Source: SCGC-AAA471-B05 sp032249055 (lineage in GTDB: Archaea; Thermoproteota; Thermoprotei; Gearchaeales; Gearchaeaceae). Taken from it: a stretch of DNA of 5,388 nt. Made by a program: the position numbers and the translations under genes. Of the stretch, positions 1 through 5,357 are shown piece after piece; positions within the stretch are counted from its first letter, which is position 1; each line of letters begins with the position of its first letter. Below the pieces are notes generated by a model. That model saw only the letters and a program-made list of their open reading frames with translations, searched no databases and was not told the origin of the DNA. Location of the stretch: positions 1 through 5,388 of the forward strand of contig JAVVGP010000064.1 in assembly GCA_032249055.1 (NCBI GenBank). Direction: 5' to 3'.

Positions 1-287
1 ACGCTAGATTTCTTAACATGTATGATCTTCCTAGAAAAATTCTCGATGAGATTGGTGTCTTAAGAAAGGAACATGATATAATTACAGCTAAAGATTCTGG
101 AGGTTGTTGCGGCGGGCCCTTGGAATCGTTGGCTCCTGAGATTTCAAGAAAAATAGCAGAAAAAAGAATACAAGATTTAGCAAAAGTTTCTAACAATGTT
201 ATTGTTCTGTGTCCAATATGTCTAGCCAATCTGAGCAGAGTTGCCAGCAATGTAAATATTATTGACTTCGCTGAGTTAATTGGGTGA
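1..287 (+). CDS. CCG-domain iron-sulfur protein, C-terminal part (5' end outside window)
   Basis: The reading frame is open to the left edge (first whole codon at base 3), so the ATG at 18 is very probably internal and the gene is cut by the window. About 94 residues are visible. They begin with the residues ARFLNMYDLPRKIL, which fit the region after the first cysteine (the 'PCHLxR...YDxPRxIL' stretch) of a cysteine-rich CCG domain. The hallmark follows: a CC pair in GGCCGG, 33 residues, then CPIC. This CCx33CxxC pattern is known to bind a [4Fe-4S] or unusual cluster in HdrB/HdrD, GlcF, GlpC and LutA-type subunits of 2-hydroxyacid and heterodisulfide oxidoreductases. The CPIC ending is closer to HdrB/GlcF-type domains than to LutA as I recall it. 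The gene ends 4 bases before the LutB-like gene, so the two are probably co-transcribed and the products may form one electron-transfer complex. Which full-length family it belongs to cannot be decided from this fragment. Confidence 0.88.
   Translation, partial: ARFLNMYDLPRKILDEIGVLRKEHDIITAKDSGGCCGGPLESLAPEISRKIAEKRIQDLAKVSNNVIVLCPICLANLSRVASNVNIIDFAELIG
283..287 (+). promoter_or_regulatory. Shine-Dalgarno site GGTGA for the LutB-like gene
   Basis: GGTGA matches the archaeal 16S rRNA 3' end and lies 4 bases before the ATG at 292. It overlaps the stop codon of the upstream gene. This favours ATG 292 over the in-frame TTG at 280, which would add only four residues and overlap the upstream gene by 8 bases. 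It also fits internal translation initiation within an operon. Confidence 0.6.
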
Positions 288-291
288 GACC

Positions 292-1458
292 ATGAATGGT
301 TCATTATGGGATGAGGCAATAAATCGTGTTCTTGAACCTACAATAATAAAAACAAAAAACATTCTTAACAACTATAAATATTTATATGATATTGCTGAGA
401 AGCTTAGAAAAGCTAAAGAAGAAGTAATTAAAAACTTTGATTATTATATTGAACAAACAATCAAATCAATTGAGCAAATAGGAGGTTTTTCATATTTGGC
501 AAGAGATGCTAACGAAGCTAGAAGGATAGTTGGTGAAATAGTAGGCAGCGGTAAGAAGATAGTAATGAGCAAATCGATGGTTGCTTATGAAATAGGACTT
601 AGACCATATTTAATATCAAAAGGTAATGAAGTATGGGAAACAGACCTTGGAGAATTTCTAATACAGCTTGCAGACGAACCTCCTTCACATTTGCTAGCAC
701 CTGCTTTGCATATGACAAAGGAAAGAGTAGCAAAGTTATTAAAAGAAAAAATAGATCAAAACATTGATGAAAATAAAAGCATTGAAGAACTTGTTAACAT
801 TGTAAGGAACTTTTTAAGATCTAAATTCTTTAATGCTGACATAGGAATTAGCGGTGCAAATGTTATTGCAGCTGATACAGGTGCAGTTTTAACAATTGAA
901 AACGAAGGAAATATTCGCATGACTTCTATAATTCCACCCGTAAATATAGTAGTTACAGGTATAGATAAAATTGTTCCAACGTTAGAATATGCTTTTTATG
1001 AAGTTATGATCCAATCAGCATTTGGAACAATGTATCCACCAACATATGTTAACTTATCAGCAGGTCCAAGTTCAACAGCGGATATTGAAATTAAAAGAGT
1101 TAGACCAGCTCAAGGGCCAAAGGAATTTCATGTAATATTGGTAGATAATGGAAGAAGTAAAGCAGCAAAAGACCCGATACTTTGGGAAGCCTTATTATGT
1201 ATAAGATGTGGCAGATGTTACTTCCATTGTCCAATATATAGAAATATTGGCCCTTCATGGGGAATTCCTCCATATAATGGTCCTACTGGTGTTATGTGGA
1301 ATGCAGTTATTCATGGTGTTACTAATGAAAATGTTGGAAAGACTGCTCTTTTATGTGCTCATTCGGGAGGCTGTAAAGAGGTATGTCCAATGAAAATCAA
1401 TATACCTGAAGTAATACACTATATTAAGAGAAGCTACTTAAAGATGATCAGAAAATAA
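292..1458 (+). CDS. LutB-like LUD-domain / iron-sulfur oxidoreductase subunit
   Basis: The protein has 388 residues from the ATG at 292. A LUD domain covers about residues 60-285, with family-typical stretches SKSMVAYEIGL (93-103), ETDLGEFLIQLADEPPSHL (116-134), GANVIAADTGAVLTIENEGN (188-207) and LSAGPSSTADIE (255-266). A ferredoxin-like part follows: C303-x2-C306-x2-C309-x3-C313-P is a complete [4Fe-4S] motif. The second motif is C355-x2-S358-x2-C361-x3-C365-P, with serine where LutB proteins normally have the second cysteine. LutB acts with LutA and LutC in oxidation of L-lactate in bacteria, in the cytoplasm or at the membrane face; the substrate here is not shown by sequence. Bacterial LutB runs to roughly 470 residues with a C-terminal extra domain, which is absent here: the protein ends 23 residues after C365. 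It follows a CCG-domain gene by 4 bases, as lutB follows lutA, but no lutC lies downstream in the window. The family call is secure; the pathway is inferred. Confidence 0.92.
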   Translation: MNGSLWDEAINRVLEPTIIKTKNILNNYKYLYDIAEKLRKAKEEVIKNFDYYIEQTIKSIEQIGGFSYLARDANEARRIVGEIVGSGKKIVMSKSMVAYEIGLRPYLISKGNEVWETDLGEFLIQLADEPPSHLLAPALHMTKERVAKLLKEKIDQNIDENKSIEELVNIVRNFLRSKFFNADIGISGANVIAADTGAVLTIENEGNIRMTSIIPPVNIVVTGIDKIVPTLEYAFYEVMIQSAFGTMYPPTYVNLSAGPSSTADIEIKRVRPAQGPKEFHVILVDNGRSKAAKDPILWEALLCIRCGRCYFHCPIYRNIGPSWGIPPYNGPTGVMWNAVIHGVTNENVGKTALLCAHSGGCKEVCPMKINIPEVIHYIKRSYLKMIRK

Positions 1459-1467
1459 TGATGGCAT

Positions 1468-1496
1468 AAAAAATATTTATCATTTTACTTTTCTCA
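1468..1496. terminator. T-rich termination region between convergent genes
   Basis: Ten bases after the LutB-like stop codon, the plus strand enters a T-rich run (TTTATC, ATTTTAC, TTTTCTC, about 1475-1494), the type of signal archaeal RNA polymerase uses without a hairpin. On the minus strand the A run at 1468-1473 reads as T6 and would serve the ArsC-like gene arriving from the right. The placement between convergent stop codons supports the call; there is no clear stem-loop. Confidence 0.4.
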
Positions 1497-1537
1497 TAAC
1501 GTATGTGAATTACCATAATAATCTTGGATTGAATTAA

Positions 1538-1951
1538 TTAAACTTGATTACGCTTAATTTTTTCTATTAGTTCTAAAACCCTCTTCTTTATTTCATCTCT
1601 AATTTTTCTCGCTTCTTCTATGGGCATTTTAGCAGGATCTGGAATATTCCATTCTTCCACATATTTAGCATAAACAACTGGACATTGATCGCCGCTACAA
1701 ACAATTATAGCTATATTGGCTTTTTCTTGTATTTCTCTAGTTAAAAGTTGTGGTTTCTTGTGACTTACATCGATTCCTTCTTCAAGCATTAGCCTGACCG
1801 CATTTAGATTAACACTATCAGCAGGTTTTACACCAGCACTTATTGCTTTCCAGCCATTAGGAGCATATTTATTAAAATATACTTCAGCAATTTGACTTCT
1901 GAAAGTATTTTCTATACAAACAAAAAGCACTGTTTTCATTTGTTTAAACAT
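1538..1951 (-). CDS. ArsC-like arsenate reductase / low-molecular-weight protein tyrosine phosphatase
   Basis: The protein has 137 residues, the usual length for this family. Its N-terminal P-loop is C12-IENTF-R18 followed by SQIAE, the Cx5R phosphate or arsenate loop. The general acid is in IPDPAKM (D105). The stretch SHKKPQLLT (63-71) resembles the 'SHxxPKLLT' segment of arsenate reductases. Two further cysteines, C85 and C90 in CSGDQCP, sit where the thioredoxin-coupled ArsC enzymes carry their resolving pair (Cys82 and Cys89 in the S. aureus plasmid enzyme). This favours a redox arsenate reductase over a plain tyrosine phosphatase, though the spacing is shorter (x4). A cytoplasmic location is expected. 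No arsenite pump or ArsR regulator is seen nearby. The start could also be the ATG at 1939 (MKTVLFVC), which matches the usual family N-terminus better; the ATG at 1951 suits a leaderless transcript from the TATA box upstream. Phosphatase activity on protein substrates remains possible. Confidence 0.87.
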   Translation of the reverse strand: MFKQMKTVLFVCIENTFRSQIAEVYFNKYAPNGWKAISAGVKPADSVNLNAVRLMLEEGIDVSHKKPQLLTREIQEKANIAIIVCSGDQCPVVYAKYVEEWNIPDPAKMPIEEARKIRDEIKKRVLELIEKIKRNQV

Positions 1952-1967
1952 AGTTTATAAAATTAAT

Positions 1968-1977
1968 AAATTTAAAA
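1968..1977 (-). promoter_or_regulatory. TATA-like box for the ArsC-like gene
   Basis: Read on the minus strand the site is TTTTAAATTT, centred about 21 bases before the ATG at 1951 and about 33 bases before the ATG at 1939. This spacing gives a leaderless or very short-leader transcript. The surrounding DNA is AT-rich, so chance matches are easy. Confidence 0.4.
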
Positions 1978-1996
1978 GAAGCAAAATTACAATTCT

Positions 1997-2023
1997 TTTG
2001 ATGGCCCGCCGACGGCCATCAAA
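1997..2023. repeat. GC-rich perfect inverted repeat (hairpin) between divergent genes
   Basis: The left arm TTTGATGGCC (1997-2006) and right arm GGCCATCAAA (2014-2023) are exact reverse complements, with a 7-base loop CGCCGAC. The core, about 2003-2017, is almost all G and C, in sharp contrast to the AT-rich flanks. It lies 46 bases upstream of the ArsC-like start, beyond its TATA-like box, and about 130 bases upstream of the HEPN start. Neither side has a T run after the stem, so a factor-independent terminator of bacterial type is unlikely. It could be an operator for a dimeric regulator, a structured RNA element, or one copy of a dispersed repeat; the sequence alone does not choose. Confidence 0.75.
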
Positions 2024-2123
2024 TTGACATATGAAAGCCTTATACTTTAGAGCAAGAATAATGGCTTAGATTCTAAATTCAAACATCAACCAAGTCAAAG
2101 TAAATAACAAAATTTTACACAAT

Positions 2124-2135
2124 AAACTTAAATAA
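2124..2135 (+). promoter_or_regulatory. TATA box (with possible BRE) for the HEPN/MNT operon
   Basis: AAACTTAAATAA places a TATA element (CTTAAATA, 2127-2134) centred about 26 bases before the GTG start at 2157, the distance expected when transcription begins at or next to the start codon. The purine-rich bases just upstream could be the BRE. No Shine-Dalgarno sequence precedes the GTG, in line with a leaderless transcript. Confidence 0.5.
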
Positions 2136-2156
2136 CAATTTTTCTTAAAAAAATTA

Positions 2157-2561
2157 GTGATATTAAACGAAAGAGAATTCAATAGATGGATTAAATCTGC
2201 GAAACATACTTTAGAAAGTGCCAAGGTAGATAAGGATAACGGTTTTTATAATTGTGCTTGCTTTAAAGCTCAACAAGTAGCTGGGATTGCAACTAAAGCA
2301 TATTTTTATGGAATAGGGGAGCCTAAAACAGGGCATTCAATATCTTATTTGCTACAATTAATTCCAAACACATCTCTTGATTTAATTAACAAAGCTAAAT
2401 ATCTAGATAAAATGTACATTCCTACTAGATATCCTAATGCTTGGTCTTCTGAAACTCCCGATTTCTATTATACTTTAAGTGAAGCTGAGCAAGCAATTAA
2501 TTATGCAAAAGATATAATTAATTTTATTGAAGAAAGATGGAAATTGTTAAAAAGCGTATAG
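2157..2561 (+). CDS. HEPN domain protein, partner of the MNT nucleotidyltransferase
   Basis: The protein has 134 residues and starts with GTG; the TATA box 26 bases upstream supports this start. It has the layout of archaeal HEPN proteins (PF05168 type): an N-terminal helix (EFNRWIKSAKHTLESAK), a second helix containing CACFKAQQVAGIATKAYFYG (33-52), GHSISYLLQLI (59-69), then the signature YLDKMYIPTRYPNAW (82-96) and a last long helix rich in A, E and I. HEPN proteins paired with MNT enzymes are often RNases whose catalytic motif is Rx4-6H. Here R91 in TRYPNAW is not followed by histidine at 4-6 positions, so the usual RNase motif is not seen; the protein may be a non-nuclease subunit or use other residues. 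Its last 25 bases overlap the MNT gene, which implies coupled expression and a direct complex. No membrane segment is seen. It is a member of a probable toxin-antitoxin-type pair, but which partner is toxic cannot be read from sequence. Confidence 0.88.
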   Translation: MILNEREFNRWIKSAKHTLESAKVDKDNGFYNCACFKAQQVAGIATKAYFYGIGEPKTGHSISYLLQLIPNTSLDLINKAKYLDKMYIPTRYPNAWSSETPDFYYTLSEAEQAINYAKDIINFIEERWKLLKSV

Positions 2562-2905
2562 AGGAAAGAAATAAAGTTATTGATGAAGCTAAAAAATTCG
2601 TATGCTCATTAAAAGGTAAGTATACCGCTTTCTTAATAGGCTCATATGCAAGAGGAGATTTTAGTATTGGAAGCGATGTAGATATTCTTTTAATTGGTGA
2701 ATTTGAAGATAAAAATCCTTTAAAAAGACTTTTGAATTTGGATTTTCCAGCAGGTTATGAAGTCATTCCTTTAACAGAACAAGAATTCTTAACAGCTTTA
2801 GAAAATAAAAATCCAATTACATGGGATGTAGTTAATGAATGCGTGATTTTAAGAGATGACTTTGGTTTAGCAGATAAAATTAAATTTTATAAGTTTAAAA
2901 AATAA
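2537..2905 (+). CDS. MNT-type minimal nucleotidyltransferase (HEPN/MNT pair)
   Basis: The protein has 122 residues, typical for stand-alone MNT proteins. The polymerase-beta-like active site is complete: G35-S36-(x10)-D47-V-D49 within the stretch from LIGSYARG to SDVDILLIG. E75 in AGYEVIPL lies on the strand where a third metal-binding acid is expected. In the characterised bacterial HepT/MntA pair, MntA adds AMP groups to a tyrosine of the HEPN toxin and neutralises it; by analogy this enzyme may nucleotidylate the neighbouring HEPN protein, but the target tyrosine context (Rx4HxY) is not conserved there. The ATG at 2537 overlaps the HEPN gene by 25 bases, and no later ATG, GTG or TTG gives a full domain. 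A lectin-fold gene begins 19 bases downstream and could be co-transcribed. The domain call is secure; the biological role is inferred from the pairing. Confidence 0.92.
   Translation: MEIVKKRIEERNKVIDEAKKFVCSLKGKYTAFLIGSYARGDFSIGSDVDILLIGEFEDKNPLKRLLNLDFPAGYEVIPLTEQEFLTALENKNPITWDVVNECVILRDDFGLADKIKFYKFKK
2894..2901 (+). promoter_or_regulatory. TATA-like box inside the MNT 3' end
   Basis: TTTAAAAA is centred about 27 bases before the ATG at 2925, the right distance for a leaderless transcript of the lectin-fold gene. That ATG has no clear Shine-Dalgarno sequence, so an independent promoter is plausible beside read-through from the HEPN/MNT operon. The A/T-rich lysine codons of the MNT end (KFYKFKK) could produce this match by chance. 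Confidence 0.3.
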
Positions 2906-2924
2906 ATTCTTTAAGAAATAAAAC

Positions 2925-3665
2925 ATGACTAGCGAGGAGTATAGATTTAGAGATGATTTTATAGAGAGAAGTCCTTACTGGAAATGGAGAATTGATAATT
3001 TTGCATCGATAAACATAAAAGATGGTATTCTAGAGATGAGCATGGGACCTACGGAAGCTCTATATTATTCAAACGCTGAGATAAGCGATGGTACCTTTGA
3101 TGATCTTCCATGGATACGAGGTGTTTTGGAAGTTAAGTTAATGTTTACTGGACTCCACTATGGTAGTGCAGGTTTCGGTTTTTGGAATCATAGTATGAGA
3201 GTTGATCTAAGCAATCCAGTATGGTTCATATATTTAAGAGCAGCTGGTCCCTATCCTTTACAAGGCTTCTTTGCCCAGATGGCAAACAAATTTCAGCCCA
3301 TAATGCTCTTTAAAAGCGTGGACAAATATAAGATAGCTCTCGACATACTACCATTCCTAGCACCCATAAAGATCAATTCAAGGAAACCAGTAATGCAGGA
3401 TATAGACTTGACTAAATGGAATGTCTTCAGGATCGAATGGTTTAACGAAAGTTCAACGTTCTATATCAATGAAGTTGAAGTAGCAAAGCTTAGAAGTTAT
3501 AGAAGGAGCAGAGCCAGAGCAGATATTTGGATTGATAATGCTGTCTTTTACCCTCCATGGAGAGATGCTGGCAATGTATTCCGCCACGTTACACAGGAGA
3601 ACAGAGTTAAAACATGTCTTAAAATAGACTATGTTGAAATTAACGGATTTAAAGTTAAATTATGA
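2925..3665 (+). CDS. Concanavalin A-like lectin/glucanase-fold protein of unknown function
   Basis: The 246-residue protein reads as a beta-sandwich of the concanavalin A-like (LamG/GH16-like) superfamily. An opening RDDFIERSPYWKW (9-21) is followed by KDGILEMSMG (32-41), RGVLEVKLMFTGLHYGSAGF (65-84) with GFWNHSM, and near the end LTKWNVFRIEWFNESSTFYI (162-181) followed by NEVEVAKL, the strand pattern 'W..fRIEW....tfYinG..vA' common in such folds. The GH16 catalytic pattern ExDxxE is not visible, so hydrolase activity is doubtful and carbohydrate or glycoconjugate binding is a guess. There is no signal peptide or membrane segment, so it seems cytoplasmic. It starts 19 bases after the MNT stop on the same strand and is convergent with a glycosyltransferase gene. 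Its base composition is richer in G+C than the HEPN/MNT genes: 29 of 60 bases at 3241-3300 against 16 of 60 at 2701-2760, counted by hand. The ATG chosen is the only one giving the full N-terminal strand. The fold call is moderate; no function is assigned. Confidence 0.75.
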   Translation: MTSEEYRFRDDFIERSPYWKWRIDNFASINIKDGILEMSMGPTEALYYSNAEISDGTFDDLPWIRGVLEVKLMFTGLHYGSAGFGFWNHSMRVDLSNPVWFIYLRAAGPYPLQGFFAQMANKFQPIMLFKSVDKYKIALDILPFLAPIKINSRKPVMQDIDLTKWNVFRIEWFNESSTFYINEVEVAKLRSYRRSRARADIWIDNAVFYPPWRDAGNVFRHVTQENRVKTCLKIDYVEINGFKVKL

Positions 3666-3698
3666 CCTTTTAGAATCTATATCTTTATCTTAAAAGGT
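3665..3698. terminator. Inverted repeat between convergent genes, probable terminator
   Basis: The arms ACCTTTTA (3665-3672) and TAAAAGGT (3691-3698) are perfect reverse complements around an 18-base T-rich loop. On the plus strand the stem is followed by TTTTG. It begins at the last base of the lectin-fold stop codon and ends 18 bases before the end of the oppositely oriented glycosyltransferase gene, so it may end transcription from both sides. Archaeal termination relies mainly on T-runs, so the stem may be incidental. Confidence 0.45.
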
Positions 3699-3716
3699 TT
3701 TGTTGATCATTAATTC

Positions 3717-4838
3717 CTATGGAGTTAGTTCTTTGATCTTTTCTAGGATGTACTTTGCTCTTGCTTCAGGACTATGATATTTGAGCACAAATTCTCTAGC
3801 CCTTAATCCCATTTTTATTGCTTCATTTTCATCTTCGATTAAATAATATACAATATTCTTCATTTCTTTTAGGTTATTAAAATAAAAACAATGTTTACCC
3901 TCCACAGGTTCTTTAGGAATAACGGTCATTGGCTTTTTTGTAATTAAAGCTGTTCCTGCATACATAGTTTCCCAAAATCTGAACGTATCAAACGAAGCCC
4001 CAAAGTGCGAAATAGAGCATAAGGATTCAGATAGCTTAGTAAGATAATCAAAATAAGACATTTTAGGAAGAATCATTGAAGAAATACTAAGATAAGAATT
4101 TTTTATTTGTTTCATAAAATCAGATATTTGAAGCCTCTCTTTATAATTACGGAGTCTTATTGCTTTAGCTATAAAGAATCCAGGTCCTGGAAAAATTCCT
4201 TTAAAACTGGATAAATAAAGCGAGCCTGCGAAGAATACAGTATATTTTTTAGTTTTTGAAGGAGTGAAGTTAGGTATATTAAAAAAAGTAAAAGGTAAAG
4301 GAACCAATTTATAATAATTATATGCTTGAAAAGTTAATAAGCGGGATTTTAAATTACCTAGTAGAGAATCATATGGCGAATAAGAGGAAAAAATTTTTCC
4401 TAACGATAATGGTTTTATTTTAAATTTTAAGTATTCCCTTTTAAAATATACAAGAATATTTTTATTAAAGAAAATTCTATCAACAAGAACAGAGTCAGAG
4501 ACATCTAATATAATGAATTTATTAAAAGTGGATTTTTCTATTCTTTTACGAAATGAAGGCGAACGAAGAAAATCTAATTCAGCTATAATAACATAATCAT
4601 ATTCTTCAAATTTTATAGAATTTATATTTGACAATTTTATTGATGTAGATATTAACTCATCTTTAATAGAATTAAAATATGAAATTTTTTCCAATTTATC
4701 AAAATTGTGATTGCTTAAATCGAAATAATCTATTTTTATGCCTGATATATCCTTAAGTGGTTTAAAATAAAATAGATAACGTGCCAAGGTCTTCAAACCC
4801 TGAAATGATTCAAGAATAGCAATTTTACAGCTTTTCAT
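3717..4838 (-). CDS. Glycosyltransferase-like protein (GT-B fold, group 1 C-terminal domain)
   Basis: The protein has 373 residues. The C-terminal third (about 262-370) has the pattern of the group 1 glycosyltransferase domain (PF13524 type): RFWETMYAGTALITKKP (287-303), where E290 is in the place of the acid that contacts the sugar-nucleotide donor; then FYFNNLKEMKNIVYYLI (318-334), and a closing FVLKYHSPEARAKYILEKI (350-368). The middle part, YFKREYLKF (131-139), LVPLPFTFF (178-186) and KKYTVFFAGSLY (197-208), resembles the linker and first strand of the donor-binding half in exostosin-like and related enzymes. The N-terminal half is poorly recognisable. No signal peptide or membrane segment is seen, so it is a cytoplasmic enzyme probably acting at the membrane on lipid- or protein-linked glycans; donor and acceptor are unknown. 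The coding strand is extremely AT-rich towards the N-terminus (9 G/C in 60 bases at 4621-4680) and less so near the C-terminus (22 of 60 at 3721-3780). The start at 4838 is the only in-frame ATG near the N-terminal strand CKIAILE; a second ATG at 4842 is out of frame. Confidence 0.8.
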   Translation of the reverse strand: MKSCKIAILESFQGLKTLARYLFYFKPLKDISGIKIDYFDLSNHNFDKLEKISYFNSIKDELISTSIKLSNINSIKFEEYDYVIIAELDFLRSPSFRKRIEKSTFNKFIILDVSDSVLVDRIFFNKNILVYFKREYLKFKIKPLSLGKIFSSYSPYDSLLGNLKSRLLTFQAYNYYKLVPLPFTFFNIPNFTPSKTKKYTVFFAGSLYLSSFKGIFPGPGFFIAKAIRLRNYKERLQISDFMKQIKNSYLSISSMILPKMSYFDYLTKLSESLCSISHFGASFDTFRFWETMYAGTALITKKPMTVIPKEPVEGKHCFYFNNLKEMKNIVYYLIEDENEAIKMGLRAREFVLKYHSPEARAKYILEKIKELTP

Positions 4839-4855
4839 TCATTAATTAAAAAATT

Positions 4856-4873
4856 TTTAAATTTTAATATAAA
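4856..4873 (-). promoter_or_regulatory. TATA-like region for the glycosyltransferase gene
   Basis: On the minus strand this stretch reads TTTATATTAAAATTTAAA. It contains two TATA-like choices centred about 30 and 20 bases before the ATG at 4838. The low sequence complexity prevents a precise assignment. No Shine-Dalgarno motif precedes the ATG. Confidence 0.35.
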
Positions 4874-4939
4874 TGCATTGCAACTCATTCTTTCAAAAAT
4901 TCAACATTACTAACTATATTTAGCAAAATCATACATATT

Positions 4940-4958
4940 AAAAGTAAGAAGAAACTAG
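4940..4958 (-). terminator. Pyrimidine-rich tract downstream of the aspartyl protease gene
   Basis: Read on the minus strand this is TAGTTTCTTCTTACTTTTA, starting about 26 bases after the stop codon at 4984. T-rich tracts of this kind end transcription in archaea. The rest of the 145-base gap between this gene and the glycosyltransferase gene (4839-4983) shows only that gene's promoter region and very short reading frames. Confidence 0.25.
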
Positions 4959-4983
4959 GATTTAAGCGAATTACAAGCAATTA

Positions 4984-5337
4984 TCATAAAGCTAATATTA
5001 ATTCAGCTTCCTTTAACTTGCCCGTAGTTACATCAACTTCCAATCCTAAACCTTCTAAAGCATGAACTCCTAGCACCTCTTGATCTTTCTCTTCTCCAAA
5101 AACAACAATAGTAAATTCTCTTTTTCCATTTATTTCTATTTCAGCCCTCCCTATTTTTCTTTTTATAATTTCACCTGTAATAGTTTTGAAAGCTCTTTTT
5201 GCATGAGGCTTTATTCCTATTTTCTCTAGATCATTCTTGTTAATCCAAGTATAAACTGATCCTGTATCTATGATTAATTCTTTTTCTAAAATTCCTTCCT
5301 TACCTATTAATTTTACCTTTGCTTTGCTTGTGACCAT
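4984..5337 (-). CDS. Retropepsin-like aspartyl protease (clan AA), DTGS active site
   Basis: The protein has 117 residues, the size of a single retropepsin-like lobe, which would act as a homodimer with one catalytic aspartate from each chain. The catalytic loop is LIIDTGSVYTWI (21-32, D24). The flap-side region TITGEIIKRKIGRAEIEING (52-71) and the second conserved segment EVLGVHALEGLGLEVD (87-102), where the 'LLGxxxLExLGLxVD' pattern of prokaryotic clan AA proteins appears, complete the fold. Most archaeal relatives I know have DTGA; this one has DTGS, as in pepsin-like enzymes. There is no signal peptide, so it is cytoplasmic; the substrate is unknown. The ATG at 5337 fits the TATA-like box 25 bases upstream. 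It stands alone, 145 bases from the next gene on the same strand. The superfamily call is strong; peptidase activity is not proved. Confidence 0.88.
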   Translation of the reverse strand: MVTSKAKVKLIGKEGILEKELIIDTGSVYTWINKNDLEKIGIKPHAKRAFKTITGEIIKRKIGRAEIEINGKREFTIVVFGEEKDQEVLGVHALEGLGLEVDVTTGKLKEAELILAL

Positions 5338-5347
5338 ATTTTTTTAG

Positions 5348-5357
5348 ATTACGTAAT
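5348..5357. promoter_or_regulatory. Palindrome ATTACGTAAT upstream of the aspartyl protease gene
   Basis: This perfect 10-base palindrome lies 11-20 bases before the start codon at 5337, between it and the TATA-like box. That is where a repressor would block transcription start. Short AT-rich palindromes arise easily by chance, so an operator role is only a suggestion. Confidence 0.25.

Noticed and set aside
280..291. TTG at 280 as start of the LutB-like gene
   Set aside because: The GGTGA site lies ideally before the ATG at 292, and the four extra residues add no conserved sequence.
1208..1393. A 61-codon open frame inside the LutB-like gene
   Set aside because: It lies wholly within the region encoding the conserved iron-sulfur motifs in another frame and shows no family pattern of its own.
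2031..2069. Mini reading frame starting MKALYFRARIMA between the hairpin and the HEPN operon
   Set aside because: It has only 12 codons, no ribosome binding site and no supporting context.
1996..2070. C/D box small RNA, because TGATGG resembles a C box
   Set aside because: No proper RUGAUGA/CUGA pair with guide spacing is present, and the TGATGG is part of the hairpin stem.
2034..2076. Additional short inverted repeats (AAGCC/GGCTT and TTAGATTCTAA)
   Set aside because: Arms of five bases in AT-rich DNA are expected by chance, and the pairing is not supported by flanking matches.
2925..3665. Calling the lectin-fold protein a GH16 glucanase
   Set aside because: The catalytic ExDxxE pattern is not visible and there is no secretion signal, so only the fold is supported.
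4873..4923. Short ATG-initiated frame of 16 codons in the gap before the glycosyltransferase gene
   Set aside because: It is too short, has no ribosome binding site and overlaps that gene's promoter region.
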